A stretch of 45,636 nucleotides of DNA from JAFAGX01 sp035623255 (GTDB lineage: Bacteria; Acidobacteriota; Terriglobia; Terriglobales; Acidobacteriaceae): positions 1 through 45,636 of the forward strand of contig DASPTU010000005.1 of the NCBI GenBank assembly GCA_035623255.1. The letters run 5' to 3'. The stretch's first letter is position 1. Each line of letters opens with the position of its first letter. The notes under the pieces are model-generated. The model had not been told where the DNA came from, did no database searches, and saw nothing but the letters and a program-made list of their open reading frames with translations. The translations under genes and the position numbers were made by a program. Positions 32,318 to 40,967 of this stretch are shown one piece after another.

Positions 32318-33724
32318 TCAACGGAACTGCCAGTTCCGAACGTCGGTGAAATGACCGGTGATGGCAGCTGCAGCGGCCATCATGGGGCTTACTAAATGCG
32401 TTCGGCCGCCGCGCCCCTGGCGGCCTTCGAAGTTGCGATTGCTGGTTGAAGCGCAACGTTCGCCGGGCTGAAGAATGTCGGGATTCATTCCCAGGCACAT
32501 GGAGCAGCCGGACTCTCGCCATTCGAAGCCAGCCTCCTGAAAAATACGATGCAAACCTTCCTGTTCGGCGGCACGTTTCACTGCTTGTGAACCGGGCACC
32601 ACCATGGCTCGCACTTTGGAGGCAACGCGATATCCCTTCGCGACCCGAGCGGCGTCGCGCAAGTCTTCCAGGCGGGAGTTGGTGCAGGAACCGATGAAAA
32701 CGCGATCCAGAGCGATGTTCTGAATGGGTGTCCCGGGTTCGAGTCCCATATATTCCAAGGCTCGCACAATTGTTTGCTGGTCCGTTTTCGCGCTGCCGAT
32801 CTCGGGCACTCGCCCCGTCACCGGAACTACCATTCCCGGATTTGTTCCCCAGGTAACCAATGGCGCAAGCTGCGATGCATCGATTTGAATCGTGGAGTGG
32901 TACGCAGCGCCGGCATCGGAAACAAACGAGCGCCAGCGAGCAAGAGCCTTATCCCAATCGTGGCTGCGTGGGGCGAAGCGGCGGCCCTTCAAATAAGCGA
33001 AAGTGATGTCATCTGGCGCGACCATGGCGGCACGGGCGCCAGCTTCGATGCTCATATTGCACAATGTCATTCGAGCTTCCATCGATAGTGAGCGAATGAC
33101 AGTGCCGGCGTATTCGATGACATGACGGGTTGCGCCGTCAGTGCCGATTCTTTGGATTACGCCCAAAGCGAGGTCTTTGGCGGCGACACCTTCGCCGAGC
33201 CGACCATTGATTTCGATCAGCATTGTTTTCGGCTTGCGTTGCGGCAGGCACTGGGTTGCGAGTACATGCTCGACTTCCGATGTGCCGATACCGAACGCCA
33301 GCCCGCCGAATGCTCCGTGGGTGCTGGTGTGGCTATCGCCGCAAACGATTGTCATGCCTGGTTGGGTGAGTCCGAGTTCGGGGCCGATGACGTGCACAAT
33401 GCCCTGATCGGGCGAGTCCATATCGAACAAGGGAACCCCGAATTCCCTGCAGTTGTTCTGAAGAGCTTGAATCTGGCGGGCTGCGATGGGATCGGTGATG
33501 GGTGTGCCGCGCGGCTCGGTCGGAATGTTGTGGTCAACGGTTGCTATTGTGCGCTTGGGCTGGCGAACGCGGCGTCCAGCCGCCCGCAGGCCATCGAAAG
33601 CTTGTGGCGAGGTGACCTCGTGCACGAGATGAAGATCGATGTAAAGCAACGGAGGCTGACCCTGAGGAATGCACACCACGTGCTCATCCCAGATCTTGTC
33701 GAAGAGTGTGCGTGGCTGGGGCAT
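32318..33724 (-). CDS. leuC: 3-isopropylmalate dehydratase large subunit
   Basis: LeuC carries the [4Fe-4S] cluster of isopropylmalate isomerase. Starting at ATG 33724 the product has 468 residues. Cys347 (IGSCTNSRLEDL), Cys407 and Cys410 (SGCSMCLGMNPD) are the three cluster ligands. GDSHTSTHGAFGGLAFGIGT is the substrate-site block. The chosen start gives MPQPRTLFDKIWDEH, the usual N terminus, and lies one base after the leuB stop (TGA-C-ATG), implying translational coupling. A reading from 33793 would add 23 residues inside leuB. Confidence 0.97.
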   Translation of the reverse strand: MPQPRTLFDKIWDEHVVCIPQGQPPLLYIDLHLVHEVTSPQAFDGLRAAGRRVRQPKRTIATVDHNIPTEPRGTPITDPIAARQIQALQNNCREFGVPLFDMDSPDQGIVHVIGPELGLTQPGMTIVCGDSHTSTHGAFGGLAFGIGTSEVEHVLATQCLPQRKPKTMLIEINGRLGEGVAAKDLALGVIQRIGTDGATRHVIEYAGTVIRSLSMEARMTLCNMSIEAGARAAMVAPDDITFAYLKGRRFAPRSHDWDKALARWRSFVSDAGAAYHSTIQIDASQLAPLVTWGTNPGMVVPVTGRVPEIGSAKTDQQTIVRALEYMGLEPGTPIQNIALDRVFIGSCTNSRLEDLRDAARVAKGYRVASKVRAMVVPGSQAVKRAAEQEGLHRIFQEAGFEWRESGCSMCLGMNPDILQPGERCASTSNRNFEGRQGRGGRTHLVSPMMAAAAAITGHFTDVRNWQFR

Positions 33725-33725
33725 G

Positions 33726-34835
33726 TCAGACCTCAACCGCGGCCTGTTGGGCGGCGTTGGTTTTTTCCCGAATGATCTCTGCAACGCGGCCACCCATCTC
33801 GGTAGTCGTGATCATCGCTTGCGAGGGCTTCGCGAGATCAGCAGTCCGATATCCCCCTTCCAGCGCAGCATTCACGGCGGCTTCGATCGTCGCCGCTTCG
33901 CTGGTCAGCTGGAACGAGTACCGGAGCATCATGGCAACGGAGAGAATTGCGCCCAAGGGATTGGCCAGTCCGCGGCCAGCAATATCGGGTGCCGAGCCAT
34001 GCACGGGTTCATAGAGCCCTACTCGACTGCCGATGCTCGCCGAAGGCAACATTCCGATCGAGCCGACGACACTGCCGGCTTGGTCCGAAAGGATGTCGCC
34101 AAACATGTTTTCGGTCAGGAGGACGTCGAAGCCGGTGGGACGCGAAACAAGATTCATCGCGGCAGAGTCCACGTACATGTGGTAGAGCTGAACGTCCGGG
34201 TATTCGTTGCCGACGCGGGTGACCACCTCTCGCCAGAGTCGCGAAGAATCCAGAACATTGGCTTTGTCGACCGAGGTGACCTTGCGGCGCCGGGGACGTG
34301 CCAGCTCAAAGCCGACGCGCGCGATGCGTTCGATGTCCGGCTCCGTATATCGCATGGTATCGACAGCCGTGCGGTTGCCGGATGAGCCGGTGGTCGATCT
34401 CGGCTCGCCGAAATAAATTCCGCCCAGCAACTCGCGGACAATGACAATGTCGGTACCGCGAACGATCTCTGCTCGCAGCGGCGAACAATCCACCAAGGCG
34501 CGAAAGCAAGCTGCAGGGCGCAAATTGGCGAAGACACCGAGTTCCTTTCGCAGACGAAGCAGGCCACGCTCAGGCCGGAGATTGGCTGGGTGAGAGTCGA
34601 ATTCGGGGCTTCCAACTGCGCCGAGCAGCACGGCGTCGGAATTCAGGCAGCTCTCTAATGTGCCTGGCGGCAACGGATCATTACAAGTTCGAAGGGCTGC
34701 GCCACCGATCTCTTTTCGGCTGAGACTCAGCTCGTGACCAAAGGCACGCGCTACTGTTTCGAGGACACGAACGGCTTCGTTAGTGACTTCCGGACCAATT
34801 CCGTCCCCGGGCAGGATGGTGATCTTTAGCAGCAT
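33726..34835 (-). CDS. leuB: 3-isopropylmalate dehydrogenase
   Basis: This NAD-dependent enzyme oxidises and decarboxylates 3-isopropylmalate to 2-oxoisocaproate. The 369-residue protein begins MLLKITILPGDGIGPEV. It contains GAVGSPEFDSHPANLRPERG and LLRLRKELGVFANLRPA, VRELLGGIYFGEPR, and DVLLTENMFGDILSDQAGSV with the metal-binding Asp residues. GLYEPVHGSAPDIAGRGLANP is the cofactor region. It lies 12 bases behind leuA and overlaps nothing. Confidence 0.97.
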   Translation of the reverse strand: MLLKITILPGDGIGPEVTNEAVRVLETVARAFGHELSLSRKEIGGAALRTCNDPLPPGTLESCLNSDAVLLGAVGSPEFDSHPANLRPERGLLRLRKELGVFANLRPAACFRALVDCSPLRAEIVRGTDIVIVRELLGGIYFGEPRSTTGSSGNRTAVDTMRYTEPDIERIARVGFELARPRRRKVTSVDKANVLDSSRLWREVVTRVGNEYPDVQLYHMYVDSAAMNLVSRPTGFDVLLTENMFGDILSDQAGSVVGSIGMLPSASIGSRVGLYEPVHGSAPDIAGRGLANPLGAILSVAMMLRYSFQLTSEAATIEAAVNAALEGGYRTADLAKPSQAMITTTEMGGRVAEIIREKTNAAQQAAVEV

Positions 34836-34847
34836 TTACGACAGAAA

Positions 34848-36167
34848 CTATACACCCCAGAGGTAGTCTTCCTGGTCGCCGTGATGCTCGGCTGCCGGGA
34901 AGGGAATTGTGGGAACGGGGAAATCATTCCTGGACTGTGGATGAGTGGCATTCGATCCTGCGCCCGCTACCGCGACATGGGCCTTGGTTTCGAGCGGGAC
35001 ACTCTCAGGTTTCGCTTTTGTGCTGCCGATCAGCTCAAGGAGATGATGGTCCCGCACCTGCTTGATGCGATCAGCAAGCGCGACAAAACGCTTGTAAATT
35101 TCATCGAGGTCTCGGCGGTCGAATGTATAACCCAGTTGCTCGTAGCGGATCGCCAACGCATGGCGGCCGGAATGCTTCCCGAGCACCAGCGTGGAGTCGG
35201 GCACGCCCACCGAGTGAGGGGTCATGATTTCGTAGGTCAACGGGTTCTTGAGAACGCCATCCTGGTGAATGCCAGCTTCGTGGGCAAATGCGTTCCGCCC
35301 GATGATGGCTTTATTCGGCTGAACGGGCACACCGGTGATCTCGCTGAGTATCTGGCTAGTCGGGAAGAGTTGCTCGGTGGCGACGCCGGTTTCGTAGGCC
35401 AGACGATCGCGACGCACATGCATCGCCATCACGATTTCCTCGAGTGACGCGTTTCCGGCCCGCTCACCGATGCCGTTGATGGCACATTCGACCTGGCGAG
35501 CGCCCGCTTCGATCGCAGCCAGAGAGTTGGCAACCGCGAGTCCCAGGTCATTGTGGCAATGGGCGGAGATCGTAGCGTTCTCAATTCCGCGAACCCGCTC
35601 GCGAAGTGTCCGGATCAGGTCAGTGAATTCGGCAGGTGTGGTGTAGCCCACAGTGTCAGGAATGTTAACGGTGGTAGCCCCGGCTTCGATTGTGGCCTGC
35701 ACGACTCGACAGAGAAAATCGCGGTCGGTTCGGGTGGCGTCCTCAGGAGAAAACTCTACGTCACTGCAGAAACTCTTGGCTAGGCGCACGGCTTCTGCGG
35801 CTTGCCTCAAACACTGCTCACGGGAAATTTTAAGTTTGTATTTGAGATGGATATCTGAGGTAGCCAGGAAGACATGAATGCGTGGTCTGGAGGCATGTTG
35901 CACGGCTTGCCAGGCGCGTTCGATATCCGCGGGGCAGGCACGAGCCAGGGCAGCGATGATTGGACGACGCACTACGGCGGCGATGGCCTGGACTGCCGCA
36001 AAATCACCGTCAGAGGCGATCGGGAACCCGGCTTCAATTACATCCACACCCAAGCGGTCAAGCTGGTGGGCCAGGCGCAGCTTTTCCTGCACTGTCATGC
36101 TGCAGCCGGGCGATTGTTCCCCGTCCCGCAGGGTGGTGTCGAAAACGGTAATTCGGGTCCACTCCAT
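34848..36167 (-). CDS. leuA: 2-isopropylmalate synthase lacking the C-terminal regulatory domain
   Basis: LeuA condenses acetyl-CoA and 2-oxoisovalerate, the committed leucine step. From ATG 36167 (AGGAG eight bases upstream) the product has 439 residues. The TIM-barrel parts are intact: ITVFDTTLRDGEQSPGCSMT, the HCHNDLGLAVAN metal site, and GIGERAGNASLEEIVMAM. The linker with NAFAHEAGIHQDGVLKNP is present too. After DRIKQVRDHHLLELI (about residue 380) only a 59-residue unrelated Pro/His-rich tail follows; the leucine-binding domain of about 130 residues is missing. The leuB start is 12 bp away, so no fragment is hidden downstream. Feedback inhibition by leucine is therefore doubtful. Confidence 0.94.
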   Translation of the reverse strand: MEWTRITVFDTTLRDGEQSPGCSMTVQEKLRLAHQLDRLGVDVIEAGFPIASDGDFAAVQAIAAVVRRPIIAALARACPADIERAWQAVQHASRPRIHVFLATSDIHLKYKLKISREQCLRQAAEAVRLAKSFCSDVEFSPEDATRTDRDFLCRVVQATIEAGATTVNIPDTVGYTTPAEFTDLIRTLRERVRGIENATISAHCHNDLGLAVANSLAAIEAGARQVECAINGIGERAGNASLEEIVMAMHVRRDRLAYETGVATEQLFPTSQILSEITGVPVQPNKAIIGRNAFAHEAGIHQDGVLKNPLTYEIMTPHSVGVPDSTLVLGKHSGRHALAIRYEQLGYTFDRRDLDEIYKRFVALADRIKQVRDHHLLELIGSTKAKPESVPLETKAHVAVAGAGSNATHPQSRNDFPVPTIPFPAAEHHGDQEDYLWGV

Positions 36168-36220
36168 AACAAGGCTCCTCTGGAGATAGTTAAGTGGTAT
36201 GGTACGCAACGACAGAGCGT

Positions 36221-36258
36221 TAAGCAAAGCTTATAATACTAACGACATTATTAGTGTT
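36221..36258. promoter_or_regulatory. Dyads in the leuA-lysR divergent promoter
   Basis: TAAGC-AAA-GCTTA (36221-36233) and AATACTAA-N8-TTAGTGTT (36235-36258, 7 of 8 bases paired) lie in the 146 bp between leuA and lysR. A TATAAT at 36232-36237 overlaps both. They are candidate binding sites for the LysR protein. Confidence 0.5.
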
Positions 36259-36313
36259 GTTTAAAGCATAAGAACAGCTAATGGGGCTATAAGGGCTTAC
36301 GGGGGGGTAGCTC

Positions 36314-37231
36314 ATGGACCTGGCGCAATTAGAAGTATTTTTGTCCGTGGCGCGGGAGCGCCAGTTCTCGCGCGCGGCACAAAAGCTTTATCGAACTCAG
36401 TCGGCCATCAGCCAATCCATTCGCAAGCTCGAGGAAGAGGTGGGTGAACCGCTGTTTGACCGCTCCTCGCGGGGCGGCCTGCTCACCGATGCCGGTCAGG
36501 TACTCCAGGAATATGCGGAACGTCTCCTAAACCTGCGTGCCGATGCCCAAGAGGCTTTGACTGAGTTGAAAGAGTTGCAGAAAGGCAAGCTGGTGATTGC
36601 CGCCAACGAATTTACAGCGCTTTACCTTTTACCATTGCTGGCGGAGTTTCGGCGGTTGCATCCTATGGTCAAGATCACGGTCAATCGCTCGCTTGGCAGC
36701 CACATTCCTGACGACGTCCTGCGTCACAACTCGGAATTGGGAGTTCTGACCTACGATCCCCAAGATTCGCAACTACGCTCGACGGTGGTGTACCTGGATG
36801 AGTTGGTGTTTGTCGTTCCACCGAACCATCCGCTGGCGAATCAGCAGCAGGTCAGCATTCGGCAGCTCGGCGCCGAATCGTTTGTGGCGCACAATGTGCC
36901 GTCGCCATATCGCGACAAAGTCCTTCAAGCCTTCAAACGCCACAAGACGCCGCTGCATATGGGAGTGGAATTGCCGACTCTGCAGGCGATTAAGCTTTTT
37001 GTCGCCATGGGGAATGGGGTGGCGCTGGTGCCCGAGATGAGCGTCGAAGCGGAACTTAAGCGGGGAGAACTGGTCCGCATTCCGGTCCGCGAATTGCGGA
37101 TACACCGGAAACTTAGGTTGATCTATCGAAAGGCGGCCAGCCTGTCTCATGCGGCGCGCGCGTTTTTGGCGGTGGCGGAGACGTTCGCTCGTGAGCGTGG
37201 AGGGAGATACCGATTCCAGGCGGAACGGTGA
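36314..37231 (+). CDS. LysR-family transcriptional regulator
   Basis: The 305-residue protein has an N-terminal winged helix (LEVFLSVARERQFSRAAQKL, then YRTQSAISQSIRKLEEEVGE and LFDRS) and an effector-binding domain of the periplasmic-binding-protein type from about residue 90. ELPTLQAIKLFVAMGNGVAL and VPEMSVEAEL mark the C-terminal half. It is divergent from leuABCD by 146 bp, the usual setting for a regulator of its neighbour. A leucine-pathway intermediate is the likely ligand, but nothing in the sequence proves it. It may compensate for the missing LeuA regulatory domain. Confidence 0.92.
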   Translation: MDLAQLEVFLSVARERQFSRAAQKLYRTQSAISQSIRKLEEEVGEPLFDRSSRGGLLTDAGQVLQEYAERLLNLRADAQEALTELKELQKGKLVIAANEFTALYLLPLLAEFRRLHPMVKITVNRSLGSHIPDDVLRHNSELGVLTYDPQDSQLRSTVVYLDELVFVVPPNHPLANQQQVSIRQLGAESFVAHNVPSPYRDKVLQAFKRHKTPLHMGVELPTLQAIKLFVAMGNGVALVPEMSVEAELKRGELVRIPVRELRIHRKLRLIYRKAASLSHAARAFLAVAETFARERGGRYRFQAER

Positions 37232-37299
37232 TGCCCGCGAGGCTTAATCTAGCAGCGTAACCTTTCGGCTGCCCGGCAGTTTATAAGGGTTGAGGGGTG

Positions 37300-37917
37300 A
37301 TGGTGGTTAGAGCACCGGCATCGCGGCGGTCCCCGGCGCAGACGGACGAGCGTCTGCTGGTGGAGGCTGCCCAGAATGATCCGGCACGCTTTGCCGACCT
37401 CTACGAACTGCATTTCGAACGGGTTTACCTGTTTATCGCGCGGCGCGTTGGAGATCGCGATGTCGCTGAGGACTTAACCTCGGATGTGTTTCACAAGGCG
37501 CTGGCGAATTTGAGGCAATTTGAATGGCGGGGCGCGCCCTTTGGCGCATGGCTGGTGCGCATCGCTGCGAATGCAGTGATCGATCGTGGGAAACGAGGTG
37601 GGCGGGAGCTGAACTTCGCGGACCCGCCGGAGATTAGCGGTGAATCAGACCTGGAACAGATCGAAGATGGGGCCCGGGTGTTCCGGCTGGTGGACGAATT
37701 GCCGGAAGATCAGCGGGAGGTCGTGAGGATGCGGTTTGCCGAGCAGAAAAGCATCCGCGAGATCGCGGATAAGCTCGCGCGCAGCGAAGGAGCAGTGAAG
37801 CAGCTCCAATTTCGTGGATTGGAGACCTTGAGGGCAAGGTTGGTATCTGTAAGGAAACCACAGAGGGCACAGAGAGGCACGAAGGGAAGCAAGAACGCTG
37901 GTGGGAAGAATGGCTGA
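37300..37917 (+). CDS. ECF RNA polymerase sigma factor with repeat-derived tail
   Basis: From ATG 37300 the protein has 205 residues (GTG 37297 or 37303 are alternatives). Region 2 is FADLYELHFERVYLFIARRV and DRDVAEDLTSDVFHKALANL. WRGAPFGAWLVRIAANAVID is the core-binding part. Region 4 is LPEDQREVVRMRFAEQKSIR, then EIADKLARSEGAVKQLQFRG. The conserved part ends near LRARL. The last 23 residues (KPQRAQRGTKGSKNAGGKNG) are translated from a dispersed repeat. The stop overlaps the VOC gene start by 8 nt (ATGGCTGA), so translation is coupled. The target promoters are unknown. Confidence 0.92.
   Translation: MVVRAPASRRSPAQTDERLLVEAAQNDPARFADLYELHFERVYLFIARRVGDRDVAEDLTSDVFHKALANLRQFEWRGAPFGAWLVRIAANAVIDRGKRGGRELNFADPPEISGESDLEQIEDGARVFRLVDELPEDQREVVRMRFAEQKSIREIADKLARSEGAVKQLQFRGLETLRARLVSVRKPQRAQRGTKGSKNAGGKNG
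37857..37885 (+). repeat. ACCACAGAGGGCACAGAG dispersed repeat inside the sigma gene
   Basis: ACCACAGAGGGCACAGAG followed by AGGCACGAAGG lies in the 3' end of the sigma gene and encodes KPQRAQRGTK. A related unit is found behind gatB (1394-1457). Confidence 0.6.
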
Positions 37918-39355
37918 GCGCAGTTTGGCAGAACAACTTGACGAGGCGGTGCAGGGATTGCTGGCAAGTCCTCCGGCACTCCCGCCGGTCGGGGATGCGA
38001 GGATGGAGTCGCTCTTGCGCATCGCGGCTGAGCTGCGCAACTTGCCGCGCCGAGAATTCAAAGCACGATTGAAATCTGATTTGAGGAGAAGAGCAACAAT
38101 GGCAACCGTAGCTGAGCCAGTGACCGCAGTACAGGCAGTCGCAACACCGCGCCTGACATTCAAGGATGTAACCAAAGCAATCGAGTTCTACAAACAGGCT
38201 TTCGGGGCTGAGGAATCGATGCGTTTTGACACCGGAAGTGGAATTCCACACGCAGAGATCAGAATTGGCGAGTCGGTCATCACTTTGGCCGATGAATGGC
38301 CGGAGGGTGGGAGATTCAGCGCTGAAACACTAGGCCAATCGCCTGTCCTGCTGAATCTTCAGGTTGACGATGTGGACTCATTCGCCGCACGGGCAGTGGC
38401 GGCGGGAATGAAACCGGTGCGACCTATCTCGGATCAGTTCTACGGCAGTCGTAAAGGAAGCTTTGTTGATCCGTTCGGATACACCTGGGACATTTTTACG
38501 GTCAACGAAGAGATGCCGGCGGAGGAGATGCATCGTCGTTTCAGAGCCGAGCAAAAGCAAGTCAGGCAGCCAGCGGTCGATCCAATTCCCAAGGGCTTCC
38601 GGACGATTACGCCTTACATGATCGCTGAGGATGGGCCGGCCCTTCTGGAATTTGCGAAGCAGGCCTTTGGAGCGGAAGAGTTGTCGCGCAACATTGGCTC
38701 AGCGGGAGGGATTCATGGGGAAGTTCGAATCGGCGACTCGATGCTGATGATTGGTGGTGGTATTCCAGGCAGGGAATTTCGCTCGACACCAAGCACGATC
38801 GCGCTGCACGTGTACGTAAAGGACACGGATGCTGTTTACCGGCAAGCGATGGCGGCTGGGGCGACTTCGCTTCATGAGCCTGCGGAAATGGAATATGGTG
38901 AGCGCTCCGTAGGGCTAAAGGATCCAGCGGGGAATTACTGGTATGTCGCAACCTATCACGGAGCAAGCTACGTTCCGGAGGGTTTGAATGATGTGAACGT
39001 GTATATGCATCCGCTACGTGCCGAGCCGGTGATCAAGTTTTTGGAGCGTGCATTCGGAGCGCAGGAACTGGAAAGGTATGCGTCGCCAGATGGGGTGATT
39101 CATCACGCGAAAATTCGCCTGGGCAGCTCGACACTGGAGATGGGAGAGGCGCATGGACCGTATCAGCCTACGAAGAGTGTGCTGTATTTATATGTGCCGG
39201 ATGTAGACGCCACCTATGAGCGTGCACTCCGGGTGGGCGCGACCTCGATTACGGCGCCGGCCAACCAACCTTATGGGGACCGCAATGCGGGAGTGAAAGA
39301 CGCCTTTGGAAACACCTGGTACATTGCGACGCGCATGAAAGACGCAACGACGTAA
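37910..39355 (+). CDS. Three-domain VOC (PhnB-like) protein with N-terminal helical segment
   Basis: The 481-residue protein carries three VOC (glyoxalase/bleomycin-resistance-like) domains: about 80-198, 228-349 and 360-475. Each contains the pattern AFGAEE or AFGAQE, an IRIG or IRLG strand, and a final DPFG, DPAG or DAFG turn (GSFVDPFGYTWDIF, GLKDPAGNYWYVA, GVKDAFGNTWYIA). Residues 1-64 are a charged helical segment without a VOC fold (LAEQLDEAVQGLLASPPALP, then RIAAELRNLPRREFKARLKS). This segment resembles tails seen next to ECF sigma factors in this phylum and may bind the sigma factor. Metal ligands are not clear. It is coupled to the sigma gene by an 8 nt overlap. Enzyme activity is unknown. 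Confidence 0.85.
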   Translation: MAERSLAEQLDEAVQGLLASPPALPPVGDARMESLLRIAAELRNLPRREFKARLKSDLRRRATMATVAEPVTAVQAVATPRLTFKDVTKAIEFYKQAFGAEESMRFDTGSGIPHAEIRIGESVITLADEWPEGGRFSAETLGQSPVLLNLQVDDVDSFAARAVAAGMKPVRPISDQFYGSRKGSFVDPFGYTWDIFTVNEEMPAEEMHRRFRAEQKQVRQPAVDPIPKGFRTITPYMIAEDGPALLEFAKQAFGAEELSRNIGSAGGIHGEVRIGDSMLMIGGGIPGREFRSTPSTIALHVYVKDTDAVYRQAMAAGATSLHEPAEMEYGERSVGLKDPAGNYWYVATYHGASYVPEGLNDVNVYMHPLRAEPVIKFLERAFGAQELERYASPDGVIHHAKIRLGSSTLEMGEAHGPYQPTKSVLYLYVPDVDATYERALRVGATSITAPANQPYGDRNAGVKDAFGNTWYIATRMKDATT

Positions 39356-39370
39356 AAGCTGGTCAGCTTT
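39355..39370. terminator. Hairpin between convergent VOC and NtrC-type genes
   Basis: AAAGCTG (39355-39361) and CAGCTTT (39364-39370) flank two bases at the junction of convergent genes. Short T-tract only, so weak support. Confidence 0.3.
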
Positions 39371-40829
39371 GCGTGGGGCTGTCGGCTAAAGTTTCGGGGG
39401 CCTCATCATCTCCGTGGATGAGGCCGAATTTTTTCAGTTTGTAGCGTAGAGCGTCGCGGGAGATGTCGAGCAGCTTGGCAGCCTGAGTCTGATTGTTGTT
39501 GGCCTGTTTCATGGCCAACTCGACCATGGCGTGTTCCATTTCCTCAAGGGAAGTGCCGCCCTCGGGAATGTAGAGCCGGGGCAGTGTACGGCCGTTGGCA
39601 AGCTGCTGTCCTCCATTGGAGGAAGTGCGCTCGAATGCGGTTTGCGCGCCCGCCTCCACAACGGAAAATGGCAAATAAATCGAGTTCAGGAGCGGTTCAT
39701 CTTCCAGGATCATTGCCCGCTCAATGGAGTTCTTTAATTCGCGAACGTTGCCCGGCCAGTTATGGGCCATGAGCAAGCCCTGCGTCTCCCGAGTAATGCC
39801 CTTGACGGACTTCTTGAATTTCCGGTTGTACCGGCCGATAAAGAAGTCCACCAACGGCATGATGTCGTCTTTCCGGTCGCGCAACGGAGGAATGAAAATC
39901 GCAATGATCGCGAGCCGGTAATAAAGATCCTGCCGGAACTGCCCCTCGCGAACGGCTTTCTCCAGATCGCGATTCGATGCGGCGATCACCCGGACATCGA
40001 CTTGCATATCGCGCACGCCACCAACGCGGCGAATCACCTGATCTTCTAAAACTCGCAAAAGCTTGGCCTGCAGCACGGGAGAGAGCTCGCCGATCTCGTC
40101 GAGAAACAGCGTGCCTCCGTCGGCGGTCTCGAACAGACCCTTTTTCATCTGCTTGGCATCGGTGAAGGCGCCCTTCTCGTGGCCGAACAATTCGGCTTCC
40201 ATCAGGGTTTCTGGGATGGCGGAGCAGTTGATGGCGACGAACGGTTTTTCTTGTCGCGAACTTTCGTAGTGGATGGCCTTGGCAATCAGATCCTTGCCGG
40301 TACCACTTTCACCCTGAATCAAAATCGTGGTAGCTTCACTGGCAGCCACTTTTCGTACAAAGGCCATCAGTTCGATCATTTTCGCCGAGCAGCCGATGAC
40401 CTCGTGATAACCAGTGCGCCGCCGGACTTCGCCACGCAGGGATTGCACCTCGTTGCGGAGACGAGTGGTCTCGAGCGCATTCTTGATGGCAACGCTTAGC
40501 TCGTCGAAGTCGATAGGCTTGCCGACAAAGTCATAGGCGCCGAGCTTCAGCGCAGTTTTGACGTCATCAAGCTGTGGATCTGCGGTGATCATGATTACGG
40601 CACGCGCATCGCCGTTCTTCTTCAGCTGGCCGAGTACTTCGATGCCGCTCATATCAGGCAACCGAACGTCGAGGAGCACCAGGTCAGGGGAGTCCTGTTG
40701 TGCCATCTTCAGCGCCGGTTCTCCGGCCTCGGCTTCAAGCACGCTATAACCCCACTCCTCACACCTCTGGCGCAGCGACCAGCGCACCAGACGCTCGTCA
40801 TCTACGACCAGGATTTTGTCACCTTCCAT
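39363..40829 (-). CDS. NtrC-type sigma-54-dependent response regulator
   Basis: From ATG 40829 the protein has 488 residues. It has a receiver domain (1-120) with DD at 10-11 and phospho-acceptor Asp54 in LVLLDVRLPDM. An AAA+ domain (about 140-380) has Walker A GESGTGKD, Walker B GGTLFLDEIGEL and the loop GHEKGAFTDAKQM. A Fis-type helix-turn-helix is at the C terminus (NNQTQAAKLLDISRDALRYK). The sigma-54-contact loop reads GAFTDA rather than GAFTGA. The start is chosen because MEGDKILVVDDERL is the receiver N terminus; the longer ORF adds a Pro/Arg-rich stretch. No sensor kinase is adjacent, so the partner is elsewhere. Confidence 0.93.
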   Translation of the reverse strand: MEGDKILVVDDERLVRWSLRQRCEEWGYSVLEAEAGEPALKMAQQDSPDLVLLDVRLPDMSGIEVLGQLKKNGDARAVIMITADPQLDDVKTALKLGAYDFVGKPIDFDELSVAIKNALETTRLRNEVQSLRGEVRRRTGYHEVIGCSAKMIELMAFVRKVAASEATTILIQGESGTGKDLIAKAIHYESSRQEKPFVAINCSAIPETLMEAELFGHEKGAFTDAKQMKKGLFETADGGTLFLDEIGELSPVLQAKLLRVLEDQVIRRVGGVRDMQVDVRVIAASNRDLEKAVREGQFRQDLYYRLAIIAIFIPPLRDRKDDIMPLVDFFIGRYNRKFKKSVKGITRETQGLLMAHNWPGNVRELKNSIERAMILEDEPLLNSIYLPFSVVEAGAQTAFERTSSNGGQQLANGRTLPRLYIPEGGTSLEEMEHAMVELAMKQANNNQTQAAKLLDISRDALRYKLKKFGLIHGDDEAPETLADSPTQS

Positions 40830-40967
40830 CCCAGTTAGCTTACTACGGAACGGCCAGGGTCGCGGCGGGGTGGTGTAAGGACGGTTGTGAGGCGAAAAGA
40901 ACATGGGCAGGCGGCCAAGGTATGCTCATCACTAGCGAAAATCACTGTTTAGGATCGCAATCGCCGT

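Noticed and set aside
34848..35030. Frameshift considered as the cause of the short LeuA
   Set aside because: The tail frame runs to a stop 12 bp before leuB; no other frame there carries the regulatory-domain motifs.
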